In this document: piece after piece, positions 1 to 8,394 of the stretch
Layout of the letters: the number at the start of each line of letters is the position of its first letter
Numbering within the stretch: the first letter of the stretch is position 1
Assembly (NCBI GenBank): GCA_964516305.1
Contig: CAZEZH010000050.1
Span: 1 to 20,161 of the forward strand
Direction: 5' to 3'
DNA from: Lamprobacter sp964516305
GTDB taxonomy: Bacteria > Pseudomonadota > Gammaproteobacteria > Chromatiales > Chromatiaceae
Length of the DNA stretch: 20,161 bases
Notes under the pieces: generated by a model
What the model saw: the letters and a program-made list of their open reading frames with translations, nothing else
Told to the model about the DNA's origin: nothing
Database searches by the model: none
Made by a program: the position numbers and the translations under genes

Positions 1-35
1 AGGTAGATCAAGACGTCGACCATGTTGTCGTACAT
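1..35 (-). CDS. smg: Smg family protein (DUF494), 5' end only
   Basis: Only the first 11 codons lie in the window; the gene runs off the left edge on the minus strand. They read MYDNMVDVLIY, which resembles the start of Smg/DUF494 proteins (E. coli Smg begins MFDVLMYLFE). A ribosome binding site GAGGA (minus strand, 42-46) sits six bases before the ATG, supporting this start. The gene follows dprA on the same strand by 63 bases, as smg does in E. coli and Pseudomonas. The molecular role of Smg is not established. The call rests on eleven residues plus gene order, so confidence is moderate. Confidence 0.62.
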   Translation of the reverse strand, partial: MYDNMVDVLIY

Positions 36-98
36 TCAGAATCCTCGGATCTCATGACAGGCATCGATGCGCCCGGCAGCCGCCGTCTCTAAGCATCG

Positions 99-1289
99 CT
101 AGCCGTGATGACGGCAATACCGTCCGCCTGCGAGGCATGATACATGGCCCTGCAGCTCGAGGAGCAATAACATCGAGGAGACTTCCTGGGCGGAAAGCGC
201 CGTCCGGGCAACCAATTCATCGGCGGCGACCGGGTCCTGTCCCATGGCATCGAGCAGGCGCTGATAGTCGGGATCGAGTCCGTTCACCGGCGCTGGCGCC
301 GCTGATGACGACCTCGAGGGATGCATTGCGCCCCCTGCTTGCCCTGGCTTTTCGCCGGCGGCGGCAGGGCTCGCCGCGGCTGGCGATGCTGGCATTGCCA
401 AGTAGCCCCGGAGTTGCGGCGCCAGCTCTTCGAGCAGCTGATCGACGCTATCGATCAATTTCGCCCCGTCACGGATGAGCTGATGGCAACCTCGTGCCAA
501 GGGGCTGTGAATCGAGCCTGGAATGGCAAACACCTCTCGTCCTTGCTCTGCGGCGTAGCGAGCCGTGATCAATGAGCCGCTGCGCGGGGCAGCTTCTGTG
601 ACCAGGGTGCCCAGACTCAAACCGCTGATGGTGCGATTCCGGCGCGGGAAATGGCTGGACTGGGGTCCAACGCCGGGCAGAAATTCGCTGACCAGCACAC
701 CCTCCGCGCTGATTCGGCGTGCCAGTTCCCGATGCACAGCCGGGTAGACACGATCCGGCCCAGTCCCCAGCACGGCGATGGTGCGGCCGCTTTCAAGCGC
801 GCCGATATGCGCGGCGGCATCAACACCCAAGGCCATGCCGCTGGTAATGACCAGACCGAGCCCGGCAAGATGCGCGGCAAAGGCGCGCGTGGTTTGTACG
901 CCCCCAGTGGTCGGGTTGCGACTGCCGACGATAGCCAGTTGCGGCTCCTGTAGCAGCGCGAGATCACCACGCACAAAGAGCAGTGGTGGCGCTGAGGCTA
1001 TTTCCCTGAGGCGCGTCGGGTAGCGCGGATCAGCCAGACTGAGGATGCTAGCCTCCGGCTGCTCTGACCAGCGCAATGCCGCTACGATAGACGCCTGGTC
1101 CGGCCTAAGAACGCGCTCGATCATTGGCTCGGACAATCCGAGCGAGCGCAACGCCGAAGTCGGCGCCGAACAGGCGGCCGCCGCACTCCCAAAGGCTGCG
1201 AGCAGCTTGGCGATGCGCCGCGGCCCCAGCCCAGGTGCCTGAATCAGCGTGAGCCAGCCGACCAGCTCCGTCTCGTCGACTTCGGTCAT
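99..1289 (-). CDS. dprA: DNA processing protein DprA (Smf)
   Basis: DprA binds incoming single-stranded DNA during natural transformation and loads RecA on it in the cytoplasm. The 396-residue product shows an N-terminal helix-hairpin-helix-like segment (PGLGPRRIAKLLAAFG), the central Rossmann-like DprA fold with VGSRNPT, ITSGMALGVDAAAH, FPRRNRTISGLS and GSLITARYAAEQGREVFAIPG, and a C-terminal winged-helix domain over roughly the last 60 residues. An Ala/Pro/Ser-rich linker joins the last two. The start is uncertain: in-frame TTG (1316), ATG (1304) and ATG (1289) are available. I chose 1289 because MTEVDETELVGWL resembles family N termini and it lies just after the stop of the LysM gene; the ATG at 1304 would overlap that gene by 11 bases. 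Probably co-transcribed with the LysM gene and smg. Confidence 0.95.
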   Translation of the reverse strand: MTEVDETELVGWLTLIQAPGLGPRRIAKLLAAFGSAAAACSAPTSALRSLGLSEPMIERVLRPDQASIVAALRWSEQPEASILSLADPRYPTRLREIASAPPLLFVRGDLALLQEPQLAIVGSRNPTTGGVQTTRAFAAHLAGLGLVITSGMALGVDAAAHIGALESGRTIAVLGTGPDRVYPAVHRELARRISAEGVLVSEFLPGVGPQSSHFPRRNRTISGLSLGTLVTEAAPRSGSLITARYAAEQGREVFAIPGSIHSPLARGCHQLIRDGAKLIDSVDQLLEELAPQLRGYLAMPASPAAASPAAAGEKPGQAGGAMHPSRSSSAAPAPVNGLDPDYQRLLDAMGQDPVAADELVARTALSAQEVSSMLLLLELQGHVSCLAGGRYCRHHG

Positions 1290-1293
1290 GCTG

Positions 1294-2511
1294 TTAGCGC
1301 CCATCGGGTGTCGCAACCGTCTCGCCCACGTGCATTGCCTGATTGGCTCGCATCACCAGGGCGAAACTCACACGGGGAAAGACCCGAAAGACCATCAGGA
1401 TGCCGGTGCGCGAATTAGGGACGATGTAGCTCTCTGATGGGCGCTCGGTCTTGCGATGCAGCGGCAGCGGTGCGTTGGGATCTGGTCGGTCACGCTCCCA
1501 GCCGGTGATCTTCCACTCACCGAGCCAAAACGAGCTGTCCAATGGGCTCTTGTCGCGCCAGTTCCAGGCATTGCGATCGCTGATCACCTGATCGCGGGCC
1601 TCGATGCCGCCACGATAGGCACCAAACACCTGACCGACCTCGACACCCTCACGCGAGCCACGATCGAGCACCACCACGTCGTACTGCCCGATCTGTGAGA
1701 CGCCATCAAGCACCGAGATGATATGACCTTCCAAACCCGGCGGTGCCGGGCGCGGGAAGAAACTGCGAATCGCGGTCTCATCGCGCGCCGGGCGCACCCG
1801 ATCCCCCATCTGCACCTGCATGGTCGAGCTTGTCACCAAGAGCGTGGCCGGATCCCCTGTCCGCTCCAATTCGGCCTCGGCGACATAGATCGCCTCGTAA
1901 CCAAGCAGTTCATTGTTTGCTGGGTCACGCAGCGCCGGACCCGGGCGCAGCACCTCAAAACCAGCATCGCTTGCGCTCATGATGCGACGCACAAAGATTC
2001 GGTCCCCCGTTCCCGCCATTAGATGTTCGCGCGGAAAGCCGACCACATAGGGCGCGTCGTCGAGTTCACGCGATTCGGTCACCCAAGGTCGCGATAAAAA
2101 GGGCGCAATCGTGCCGATCGGGATGGTCGGAATCGCGGCATCCAGCTCGCTGACCCGGACCCGTGGTGAGAGTTTAACCACCCGCATACCGCTCGATGAA
2201 GGGCGTATGCGCGGTCCACCGGCGCCACTTGTCTCGAGCAGCAGTCGCTCACCAGGAAAGATTCGATTGGGGTCAGAGACCTCCGGATTACCCTCCCAAA
2301 CCTCGGGCCAACGCCAAGGATCGCGCAGGAATCGACCGGCGATCCCCCACAGGGTATCGCCCGAGCGAACCCGATAGACCTCAGGGGCGTTCGGCTGCAG
2401 CGCAACCTCCGCGGCGACCAACCTCGGCCATGCGATCAAGCAAAGGATGCCGGCAGCGGCGATACAGCCGCTTCGGCCCCAGCGTGATCCGAGCAAGACC
2501 ATCAAGCTCAT
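1294..2511 (-). CDS. Secreted LysM-domain protein
   Basis: The 405-residue protein begins with a signal peptide (residues 1-34; hydrophobic CIAAAGILCLIAW, likely cleavage after LVAA) followed by one LysM domain at about residues 46-92 (YRVRSGDTLWGIAGRFL ... NRIFPGERLLL). LysM binds peptidoglycan, so the protein should act in the periplasm or at the envelope. The remaining roughly 300 residues have no catalytic motif that I recognise. A LysM gene divergent from def and upstream of dprA is typical of gammaproteobacteria such as Pseudomonas. The reading frame is open to 2619, but the ATG at 2511 is preceded by GGAGGT with a three-base spacer and gives a proper signal peptide; the ATG at 2502 is the alternative. 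Function beyond wall binding is unknown. Confidence 0.9.
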   Translation of the reverse strand: MSLMVLLGSRWGRSGCIAAAGILCLIAWPRLVAAEVALQPNAPEVYRVRSGDTLWGIAGRFLRDPWRWPEVWEGNPEVSDPNRIFPGERLLLETSGAGGPRIRPSSSGMRVVKLSPRVRVSELDAAIPTIPIGTIAPFLSRPWVTESRELDDAPYVVGFPREHLMAGTGDRIFVRRIMSASDAGFEVLRPGPALRDPANNELLGYEAIYVAEAELERTGDPATLLVTSSTMQVQMGDRVRPARDETAIRSFFPRPAPPGLEGHIISVLDGVSQIGQYDVVVLDRGSREGVEVGQVFGAYRGGIEARDQVISDRNAWNWRDKSPLDSSFWLGEWKITGWERDRPDPNAPLPLHRKTERPSESYIVPNSRTGILMVFRVFPRVSFALVMRANQAMHVGETVATPDGR

Positions 2512-2514
2512 CTG

Positions 2515-2520
2515 ACCTCC
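2515..2520 (-). promoter_or_regulatory. Ribosome binding site of the LysM gene
   Basis: GGAGGT on the minus strand lies three bases before the ATG at 2511. It decides against the upstream start of the longer open frame (2619), which would put a charged, non-secretory stretch in front of the signal peptide. Confidence 0.7.
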
Positions 2521-2611
2521 GAACGGCGCAGCCGGCTGCGCCTCAGCGATTACCTTTGCGCGTTCAGCAAACAGGGCCCTCAGGCGCAGACTGGCAAGCC
2601 GGACGGGCCTC

Positions 2612-2641
2612 TTGCACAATAGGGTATCATCGCAATGTTAT
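2612..2641 (+). promoter_or_regulatory. Possible sigma-70 promoter for the def operon
   Basis: In the 192-base divergent region between the LysM gene and def, TTGCAC (2612-2617) is followed after 18 bases by TGTTAT (2636-2641), four of six matches to the -10 consensus. This would start transcription near 2648, beside a run of seven T (2649-2655). TATCAT (2625-2630) is another possible -10 but lacks a good -35 box. No promoter for the LysM gene stands out on the opposite strand. This is pattern matching only. Confidence 0.33.
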
Positions 2642-2703
2642 CCGGATGTTTTTTTACTAGGCCGAGCCCCACTCAGGGGCCGCCAAGCCTACCCAGAATT
2701 ATC

Positions 2704-3240
2704 ATGGCTTTACTCGATATTTTGACCTTCCCCGACGCGCGTCTCAGACGCACCGCTGAGCCTGTCACCGAGGTTGATGACAGCACCCGCCAACTGGTCG
2801 ACGACATGCTCGAAACCATGTACGCCGCACCGGGCATTGGTCTGGCTGCGATCCAGGTTAACGTGCCAAAGCGCGTGATCGTGATCGACATCTCCGATGA
2901 CCACTCCGAGCCGCTGTGCCTGATCAATCCGGAGTTGCTCGAACGCGAGGGCATCGAAGAGATGGACGAGGGCTGTCTCTCGGTGCCCGGCTTCTTCGAG
3001 ACCGTCAAGCGGGCTGATCGCGTGCTGGTGCGTGCGCTCAACCGCGACGGCGAAGCCTTCGAGCTTGAGACCGACGGCCTGCTGGCAGTTTGCATTCAGC
3101 ATGAGATCGACCACCTGGACGGGCGCCTATTCGTCGATCATATCTCTTCGCTGAAGCGCCAACGCATCCGCAAGAAGCTCGAGAAAGAGCAGCGCGCACC
3201 GCAAACGAGCGCCACCGCCACCCAACGGAAGGTCATCTGA
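2704..3240 (+). CDS. def: Peptide deformylase
   Basis: Removes the formyl group from the N-terminal methionine of nascent proteins; a metal-dependent (Fe or Zn) cytoplasmic enzyme. All three deformylase motifs are present in the 178-residue product: GIGLAAIQV (44-52), EGCLSVP with metal ligand Cys91, and HEIDH with ligands His133 and His137 and catalytic Glu134. Length is close to that of E. coli Def (169), with a basic Gln/Arg-rich tail. The frame is open from an ATG at 2635, but MALLDILTFPD is the usual family start, giving 2704; no strong ribosome binding site precedes it. First gene of the def-fmt-rsmB operon; its stop overlaps a tiny frame (TGATG) leading to fmt. Confidence 0.98.
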   Translation: MALLDILTFPDARLRRTAEPVTEVDDSTRQLVDDMLETMYAAPGIGLAAIQVNVPKRVIVIDISDDHSEPLCLINPELLEREGIEEMDEGCLSVPGFFETVKRADRVLVRALNRDGEAFELETDGLLAVCIQHEIDHLDGRLFVDHISSLKRQRIRKKLEKEQRAPQTSATATQRKVI

Positions 3241-3308
3241 TGGCGACAGCCCGTCGGCGAAGCCCCGCGCCAGAGGCCAAGCCCCTCGCGCCGGTGTGGA
3301 GTCACTGA
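3240..3308 (+). CDS. Possible 22-residue ORF bridging def and fmt
   Basis: An ATG overlapping the def stop (TGATG at 3238-3242) opens a 22-codon frame whose TGA overlaps the fmt ATG (TGATG at 3306-3310). GGAAGGT (3227-3233) lies six bases upstream as a plausible ribosome binding site. The peptide starts MATARRRSPAPEAKP: basic, rich in Ala and Pro, without a predictable fold. It may be a translated coupling peptide rather than a functional protein, or chance. It resembles no family known to me. Confidence 0.33.
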   Translation: MATARRRSPAPEAKPLAPVWSH

Positions 3309-4258
3309 TGGCTCGACCGCGCATCGTCTTTGCTGGGACACCAACCTTTGCCGTGCCGGCATTGAGTGCCCTGATTGCTGCCGACTGGCCGGTGGTGGCC
3401 GTCTATACTCAGCCAGATCGCCCAGCAGGCCGCGGTCGCAAGACTTCGATCGGCCCGGTGAAACAGGCCGCGCTCGACGCCGGCATCCCGGTATTTCAAC
3501 CAACAACGCTGAAAAGCCCGGAGGCACTCGATCAGCTGCAAGCGCTGTCTCCGGACCTGATGGTGGTGGCCGCTTATGGGCTCATCCTTCCGGCCGCGGT
3601 GCTCGAATGCCCGAGCCTAAGTTGTCTCAACATCCACGCGTCGCTGCTCCCACGTTGGCGCGGTGCGGCACCGATCCAGCGCGCGATCGCAGCGGGTGAC
3701 GATTACACTGGCATCAGTCTGATGAAGATGGAGCAGGGACTCGACACCGGTCCAGTCTATGCAACGCAGCGCGCACGCATTGGGCCTCGAGAGACCGGCG
3801 GCAGCCTGCATGATCGACTCGCGGCGATCGGTGCGAAGCTCTTGCTCGACAGCCTCCCAGCAATCTGTCAGAGGGACTTGCCCCCGGAACCGCAAGACCC
3901 GCAGTTGGCGACCTACGCGACTAAGCTTGAGAAGTGCGAGTCATCAATCGACTGGCAAAACTCCGCCATCGAGATCGATCGCCAGATACGCGCGTTCGAT
4001 CCCTGGCCCGTCGCCCAAACGCGATATGACGACGAGAGCTTACGCATCTGGGAGGCCTGCCCGCTCGAGGCTAGCGCCCCTCCTGAATCAAGCGCGGCGC
4101 CACCCGGCACCGTGCTCGGCAGCAACGCCGAGGGCATCGAGGTCGCAACCGGCGACGGGATACTGCGCCTCCAACGCTTGCAAGCTCCAGGTAAGCGCGC
4201 GATTAGCGCTGCCGACTTTGCACGTGCACGGCAAGTCGATGGCACGCGCCTTGGCTAG
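3308..4258 (+). CDS. fmt: Methionyl-tRNA formyltransferase
   Basis: Formylates initiator Met-tRNA using 10-formyltetrahydrofolate, making the substrate group that Def later removes. The 316-residue protein has the N-terminal transferase domain with AGTPTFAVPAL, then LNIHASLLPRWRGAAPIQ, and LDTGPV. The catalytic triad known from E. coli is at identical positions: Asn108, His110, Asp146. The C-terminal tRNA-binding domain begins around residue 210. The chosen ATG has GGAG (3298-3301) six bases upstream; a GTG at 3296 would add four residues and is less likely. The 3' end overlaps rsmB by 20 bases, so the two are probably translationally coupled. Confidence 0.98.
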   Translation: MARPRIVFAGTPTFAVPALSALIAADWPVVAVYTQPDRPAGRGRKTSIGPVKQAALDAGIPVFQPTTLKSPEALDQLQALSPDLMVVAAYGLILPAAVLECPSLSCLNIHASLLPRWRGAAPIQRAIAAGDDYTGISLMKMEQGLDTGPVYATQRARIGPRETGGSLHDRLAAIGAKLLLDSLPAICQRDLPPEPQDPQLATYATKLEKCESSIDWQNSAIEIDRQIRAFDPWPVAQTRYDDESLRIWEACPLEASAPPESSAAPPGTVLGSNAEGIEVATGDGILRLQRLQAPGKRAISAADFARARQVDGTRLG

Positions 4259-5582
4259 ACCAGGGGCGCCGTCCGAGTCCAGTGGTGCAGCAGTTCGCGC
4301 GGAGGCAGCTAAGCTGCTGCATGCGGTCCGCGCCGATGGGCGCTCGTTGACCGATGCGCTGGCGAGCAGCAGCCCTCTCACGGACGCGAGGGACCGGGCC
4401 TTGCTCAGCGAACTCAGCTTTGGCGCCGTGCGCCTCCTGCCGCGTCTGGAAGCGCTCTCCGATCGCCTGCTTCAACGGCCACTGAAACCCAACGATCGGA
4501 TCCTCTGCTCACTGCTGATGATCGGCCTCTATCAGCTGATCGCACTGCGCATCCCCGATCATGCCGCGGTCTCAGCAACGGTCGCGGCGACGAGGTTGTT
4601 GCAGCGTCCACGGGCGGTCGGGCTGATCAACGCCAACCTGCGGCGTTTCCAACGCGAGCGCACCAAGCTGCTCGCAGAGGTCGAGCGCAACGACACCGCG
4701 CGCTGGCTAATGCCGGCCTGGCTGCTGCAACGTCTGCGCGCCGCCTGGCCTGAGCACTGGGAGTCATTAGTCACCGCAAGCAATGACCGCGCGCCCATGT
4801 TCTTGCGTGTCAACCGTCAGCGCATCAGCACCGACGCCTATCTCGAACAGCTTGCTGCGGCCAGTATCGAAGCCGAGCGGTTGCCCGATCAGCCGCAAGC
4901 CCTGCGACTCGTGCAGCCGGTTGCAACCGACGCCCTGCCCGGCTTCAGCGACGGCCTGGTGTCGGTGCAAGATGCGGGCGCGCAATGGGCTGCACCGCTG
5001 CTCGCGCCGCAGCCTGGCGAACGCATCCTCGACGCCTGCGCGGCTCCGGGTGGAAAGACAGCGCATCTCATCGAGCACACCCAGGGTCCGATCGACCTGA
5101 CCGCGATCGACCACAGCGCTGATCGCTTGGAGACGGCTCAGGCCAGCCTTCGACGCCTAGGACTCCATGCTCGAGTCCTGGTTGGAGATGCCACTCAGCC
5201 CGAGCCGGCCTGGGCCGATGCCAGCTATCAGGGCATCCTGCTCGATGCGCCTTGCTCGGCAACCGGGGTGATGCGCAGGCATCCCGACATCAAGCGCCTG
5301 CGCTGCGACCAAGACATCGCGCCGTTGGCCCGAGTCCAGGCCAAGATGATGGACGCACTCTGGGACCTGTTAGAACAGGGCGGACGCCTGCTCTACCTGA
5401 CCTGCTCCGTACTCCCGGAAGAGAACGAGATGCAAGTCACCAAGTTCATCGCCCGCCACAGCAACGCCCGCGAGCTGCCGCTGCCCGCCACGCTAGGCAT
5501 CGAGCGCGTTTACGGTCGCCAACTGTTGCCGACAGAGGCCGGTCCGGATGGCTTCTACTTCGCACTCTTGCGAAAGCAATGA
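4239..5582 (+). CDS. rsmB: 16S rRNA (cytosine-967-C5)-methyltransferase
   Basis: Methylates C967 of 16S rRNA with S-adenosylmethionine. The 447-residue protein has an N-terminal NusB-like helical domain (about residues 20-150) and a C-terminal Rossmann methyltransferase: SAM-binding DACAAPGGKTAHLIE, motif IV DAPCSATGVMRRHPDIK with Cys339, and motif VI YLTCSVLPEENE with Cys389, the same position as the catalytic Cys of E. coli RsmB. The open frame extends back to 3759, but that part lies wholly within fmt in another frame. MARALARPGAP at 4239 is the sensible start and overlaps the end of fmt by 20 bases. No strong ribosome binding site is visible, which fits coupling to fmt. Confidence 0.96.
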   Translation: MARALARPGAPSESSGAAVRAEAAKLLHAVRADGRSLTDALASSSPLTDARDRALLSELSFGAVRLLPRLEALSDRLLQRPLKPNDRILCSLLMIGLYQLIALRIPDHAAVSATVAATRLLQRPRAVGLINANLRRFQRERTKLLAEVERNDTARWLMPAWLLQRLRAAWPEHWESLVTASNDRAPMFLRVNRQRISTDAYLEQLAAASIEAERLPDQPQALRLVQPVATDALPGFSDGLVSVQDAGAQWAAPLLAPQPGERILDACAAPGGKTAHLIEHTQGPIDLTAIDHSADRLETAQASLRRLGLHARVLVGDATQPEPAWADASYQGILLDAPCSATGVMRRHPDIKRLRCDQDIAPLARVQAKMMDALWDLLEQGGRLLYLTCSVLPEENEMQVTKFIARHSNARELPLPATLGIERVYGRQLLPTEAGPDGFYFALLRKQ

Positions 5583-6187
5583 TGCCGGCTCCCCGTTGGC
5601 ACAGGCTGCCGATCCTTGCTCAGCGGATGCTTAGGCTGGCGTTGACGCTGGCGCTTGTGTTGGGCTTGAGCTTGAGCCAGGCCCTGCTTGCGGCAGAGCG
5701 TTTTAGCGTCGTCGATGCGAAGACCCGCCGCGCTGACGGCAGCATCCTACTCGAGGCTGAGATCGATTACGGCTTCAGCGAGCGGACCCTGGAGGCGCTC
5801 GAGAACGGCGTCCCGCTCACCATTCTGGTCCATATTCAGGTGCGTGATCAGGACGCCTGGATCTGGGACGAGAGCCTAGTCGACCAACGCCTGCGCTATC
5901 GCATCCGCTATAAGCCGCTCTCTGAGCGTTACCTGGTCTCGCGCTTGCCGGGCGAAGAAGATGGTCGTACCTTCGTCACTCGACAGGCCGCCGTTGCCGC
6001 CCTCGGCGAACTCGATAATCTCTACCTCGTCAGCGAGCAGCGACTCGACCCAGATCAGACCTACGAGGTACACCTGCGTGCCTCACTCGACATCGAAGAG
6101 CTGCCGTTACCGCTGCGTCCAATGGCCTATCTGCGCTCTGGTTGGAAGCAGAGCACCGGCTGGACCAAGTGGCCGCTCACGCCTTGA
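5579..6187 (+). CDS. DUF4390 family exported protein
   Basis: A 202-residue protein with an N-terminal signal sequence (hydrophobic LALTLALVLGLSLSQALLAA, likely cleavage near residue 39) and otherwise no membrane segment. Content and context match DUF4390, a family typically encoded just ahead of an NtrY-type kinase: FSVVDAKTRRADGSILLEAEIDYGFS near the mature N terminus region, and a Trp-rich end (SGWKQSTGWTKWPL). Its function is unknown; a periplasmic accessory to the neighbouring sensor kinase is inference. The start overlaps the rsmB stop (ATGATG at 5579-5584, TGA at 5580-5582). An ATG at 5627 would give a cleaner, shorter signal peptide. The stop lies two bases before ntrY. Confidence 0.83.
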   Translation: MMPAPRWHRLPILAQRMLRLALTLALVLGLSLSQALLAAERFSVVDAKTRRADGSILLEAEIDYGFSERTLEALENGVPLTILVHIQVRDQDAWIWDESLVDQRLRYRIRYKPLSERYLVSRLPGEEDGRTFVTRQAAVAALGELDNLYLVSEQRLDPDQTYEVHLRASLDIEELPLPLRPMAYLRSGWKQSTGWTKWPLTP

Positions 6188-6189
6188 GC

Positions 6190-8394
6190 ATGCTGAAACG
6201 ACAGCTACTGCAGCCAGGCGCGATCGCCGTCGGGGTGCTCCTGGTCATCCTGCTGGTGGCCCTGCATCTGATGACGAGCGCGGTGCAGAACTCCGAGGCG
6301 CTGAGCCGCATCTTCGTCCCCCTGTTGGTCTTGGTGCTGCTCGGACTGCTAGCCCTGGCGTTGCTGGTTGTCGCCAACTCGGTGCGACTGGTGCGTGCAC
6401 TGCGCCGTCAGGCTGCGGGCTCCCGACTCGCTGCGCGACTCCTCGCCATGTTCGCGCTGATCTCGCTATTGCCGGTTGGCGTGGTCTATTACTACTCGCT
6501 GACCTTTATGATGCGTGGCATCGACAGCTGGTTCGATGTCGAGATCGATACTGCGATGGAAGACGCGCTGACCCTGAATCAGGCCTCACTCGATCTGAAT
6601 CAGCGCGTGCTGATGAAGTACAGTGCCCAGCTTCTCAATGGCATTCAAGACCGTTCCGCAACGGCGCTGACCCTGACCCTGGGGGCCCTGCGTCGCCAGT
6701 CTGGCGCGCTCGAGCTGACGCTGTTCGATCGCAGCGGACAGGTCCTTGCGACGGCTAGCGATGACCCCTTGCAGCTGGTACCGGATCAGCCCGAGCGCGA
6801 GGTCATGCAGAGTGTTCGCCGCGGTATTGACTATGTTGGACTAGAGCCTGGGGCCGCCGGCGAGCTGGTGGTGCGGGTGCTGGTGCGCGATCCCGGGGCA
6901 CGTCCCTTGCTCCTGCAAGCCCTCTTCCCGACCTCGGCGCGTATCACCGAACTCGCAACCCGTCTGGAGAGCGCTTACAACCGCTACACCGAACTCTCTT
7001 ACCTGCGCCAGTCGCTCAAGTTCAGCTTCTCGATCACCCTCTCGCTGGTGCTGGTGTTTGGGTTCATGGCGGCGCTGCTCATCGCCTTCCGGACAGCCAA
7101 GGCGCTGACCGACCCGATTGCCGATATCGCCCACGGCACCCGCGCCATCGCCGACGGCGACTACGAACAGCAACTGCCGCTGCCGCGCCACGACGACGAA
7201 CTTGCGTTCTTGGTCGCCTCCTTCAACGCCATGACGCGGCGTATCGCTCAGGCACGCGATGAGGCCGAGCAAAGCCAGCAGGCCGTGGAATCGCAGCGGG
7301 CTTACCTCGAGACCCTGCTGAGCCGGCTCTCCTCGGGCGTGATCGCCTTTGATGAAGATAACGCGCTGCGCACCAGCAACGCCGCCGCCCGCCAGATCCT
7401 GGCCATCGAGCTGGACGACGCAGCGCCGATGCCGCTAGCTACCTTGGCGACGCAGTATTCGCGACTCGCGCATTGGTGCGAGATCGTTGGCCGCAGGATC
7501 GGCAGCGGTCGCGACTGGCGCGAGGAGATCACGCTGTTCGGCGCCGATGGCCGTCAGGTGCTGATGTGTCGCGGCAGCCCATTGCCCGTAACGGTCTCCG
7601 GCAGCGCCGAAGACGCCCAGCCAAACGCAGATCATGTCGTCGTCTTCGACGACATCACCACGCTGATCCGCGCCCAGCGCGACGCCGCTTGGGGCGAGGT
7701 GGCACGTCGGCTCGCGCATGAGATCAAGAACCCGCTAACGCCGATACAGCTTTCGGCCGAACGCCTAAGACACAAGTTGTTGCGCAAGCTGCCGGAGCCC
7801 GATGCCAAGGTCGTCGACCGCGCCACACACACCATTGTGCAGCAGGTCGAGGCGATGAAGGCGATGGTCAACGACTTCGCCAGCTATGCACGTACGCCCG
7901 AGATGCAACAGGAACCCTTTGCCATCGATGGGCTCGTGAATGAGGTCCTGGAGCTTTATCGCGCAGGACCGGTCAAAATCACCAGGCAGCTCGGGGCGAG
8001 AGAGGCGATGATCCGCGGCGACTCAAAACGGCTGCGTCAGGTCATACACAATCTGGTCAAGAATGCCATCGAAGCACTTGAGGAGCGCGACGATCCACGT
8101 ATCCTGGTGGCCACACGCCTCGTCGAGGACGAGGACATGCCCTCTGTCGAACTACTGGTCGAAGACAACGGCAACGGCATCAACCCAGACCTGATCGGAC
8201 GATTGTTCGATCCCTATGTCACTTCAAAGGCGAAGGGCACCGGACTTGGACTTTCAATCGTGCAGAAGATAATCGAGGAGCACGGCGGTATCATTCGGGC
8301 AGACAATGTTGAATCGGGTGCCCGGTTCACCGCGCGATTGCCTGTCAGTACCGCCTCCGCAACGCCCAGCATGCCGCAAGCAGGAACAACATGA
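6190..8394 (+). CDS. ntrY: NtrY-type membrane sensor histidine kinase
   Basis: A 734-residue two-component kinase. Three membrane segments lie near residues 12-28, 42-64 and 84-105, then comes a periplasmic region of about 160 residues, a fourth segment (278-303), HAMP (KALTDPIADIAHGTRAIADGDY), a coiled coil, a PAS-like domain (LSSGVIAFDEDNALRTSN), a HisKA domain with phospho-acceptor His510 (RRLAHEIKNPLTPIQLSAER), and the ATPase domain with N box NLVKNAIEAL, DNGNG and GTGLGLSIV. This order is that of NtrY, described for nitrogen and redox or envelope sensing in proteobacteria; the ligand here is unknown. The ATG at 6190 follows the DUF4390 stop by two bases; an in-frame TTG at 6142 is unlikely. 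The 3' end overlaps the regulator by ATGA. A close NtrY versus other NtrB-like kinase assignment needs phylogeny. Confidence 0.9.
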   Translation: MLKRQLLQPGAIAVGVLLVILLVALHLMTSAVQNSEALSRIFVPLLVLVLLGLLALALLVVANSVRLVRALRRQAAGSRLAARLLAMFALISLLPVGVVYYYSLTFMMRGIDSWFDVEIDTAMEDALTLNQASLDLNQRVLMKYSAQLLNGIQDRSATALTLTLGALRRQSGALELTLFDRSGQVLATASDDPLQLVPDQPEREVMQSVRRGIDYVGLEPGAAGELVVRVLVRDPGARPLLLQALFPTSARITELATRLESAYNRYTELSYLRQSLKFSFSITLSLVLVFGFMAALLIAFRTAKALTDPIADIAHGTRAIADGDYEQQLPLPRHDDELAFLVASFNAMTRRIAQARDEAEQSQQAVESQRAYLETLLSRLSSGVIAFDEDNALRTSNAAARQILAIELDDAAPMPLATLATQYSRLAHWCEIVGRRIGSGRDWREEITLFGADGRQVLMCRGSPLPVTVSGSAEDAQPNADHVVVFDDITTLIRAQRDAAWGEVARRLAHEIKNPLTPIQLSAERLRHKLLRKLPEPDAKVVDRATHTIVQQVEAMKAMVNDFASYARTPEMQQEPFAIDGLVNEVLELYRAGPVKITRQLGAREAMIRGDSKRLRQVIHNLVKNAIEALEERDDPRILVATRLVEDEDMPSVELLVEDNGNGINPDLIGRLFDPYVTSKAKGTGLGLSIVQKIIEEHGGIIRADNVESGARFTARLPVSTASATPSMPQAGTT

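Noticed and set aside
2640..2655. ATCCGGAT palindrome followed by a T run as a terminator
   Set aside because: The stem would be four pairs without a loop, and the site lies at the expected start of the def transcript.
3759..4238. 160-codon upstream extension of the rsmB frame
   Set aside because: It lies within fmt in another frame, encodes Arg/Ser/Pro-rich sequence without homology that I recognise, and would give a 607-residue RsmB against the usual 430 or so.
5252..5578. Upstream extension of the DUF4390 frame
   Set aside because: It lies inside the rsmB methyltransferase domain and would bury the signal peptide.
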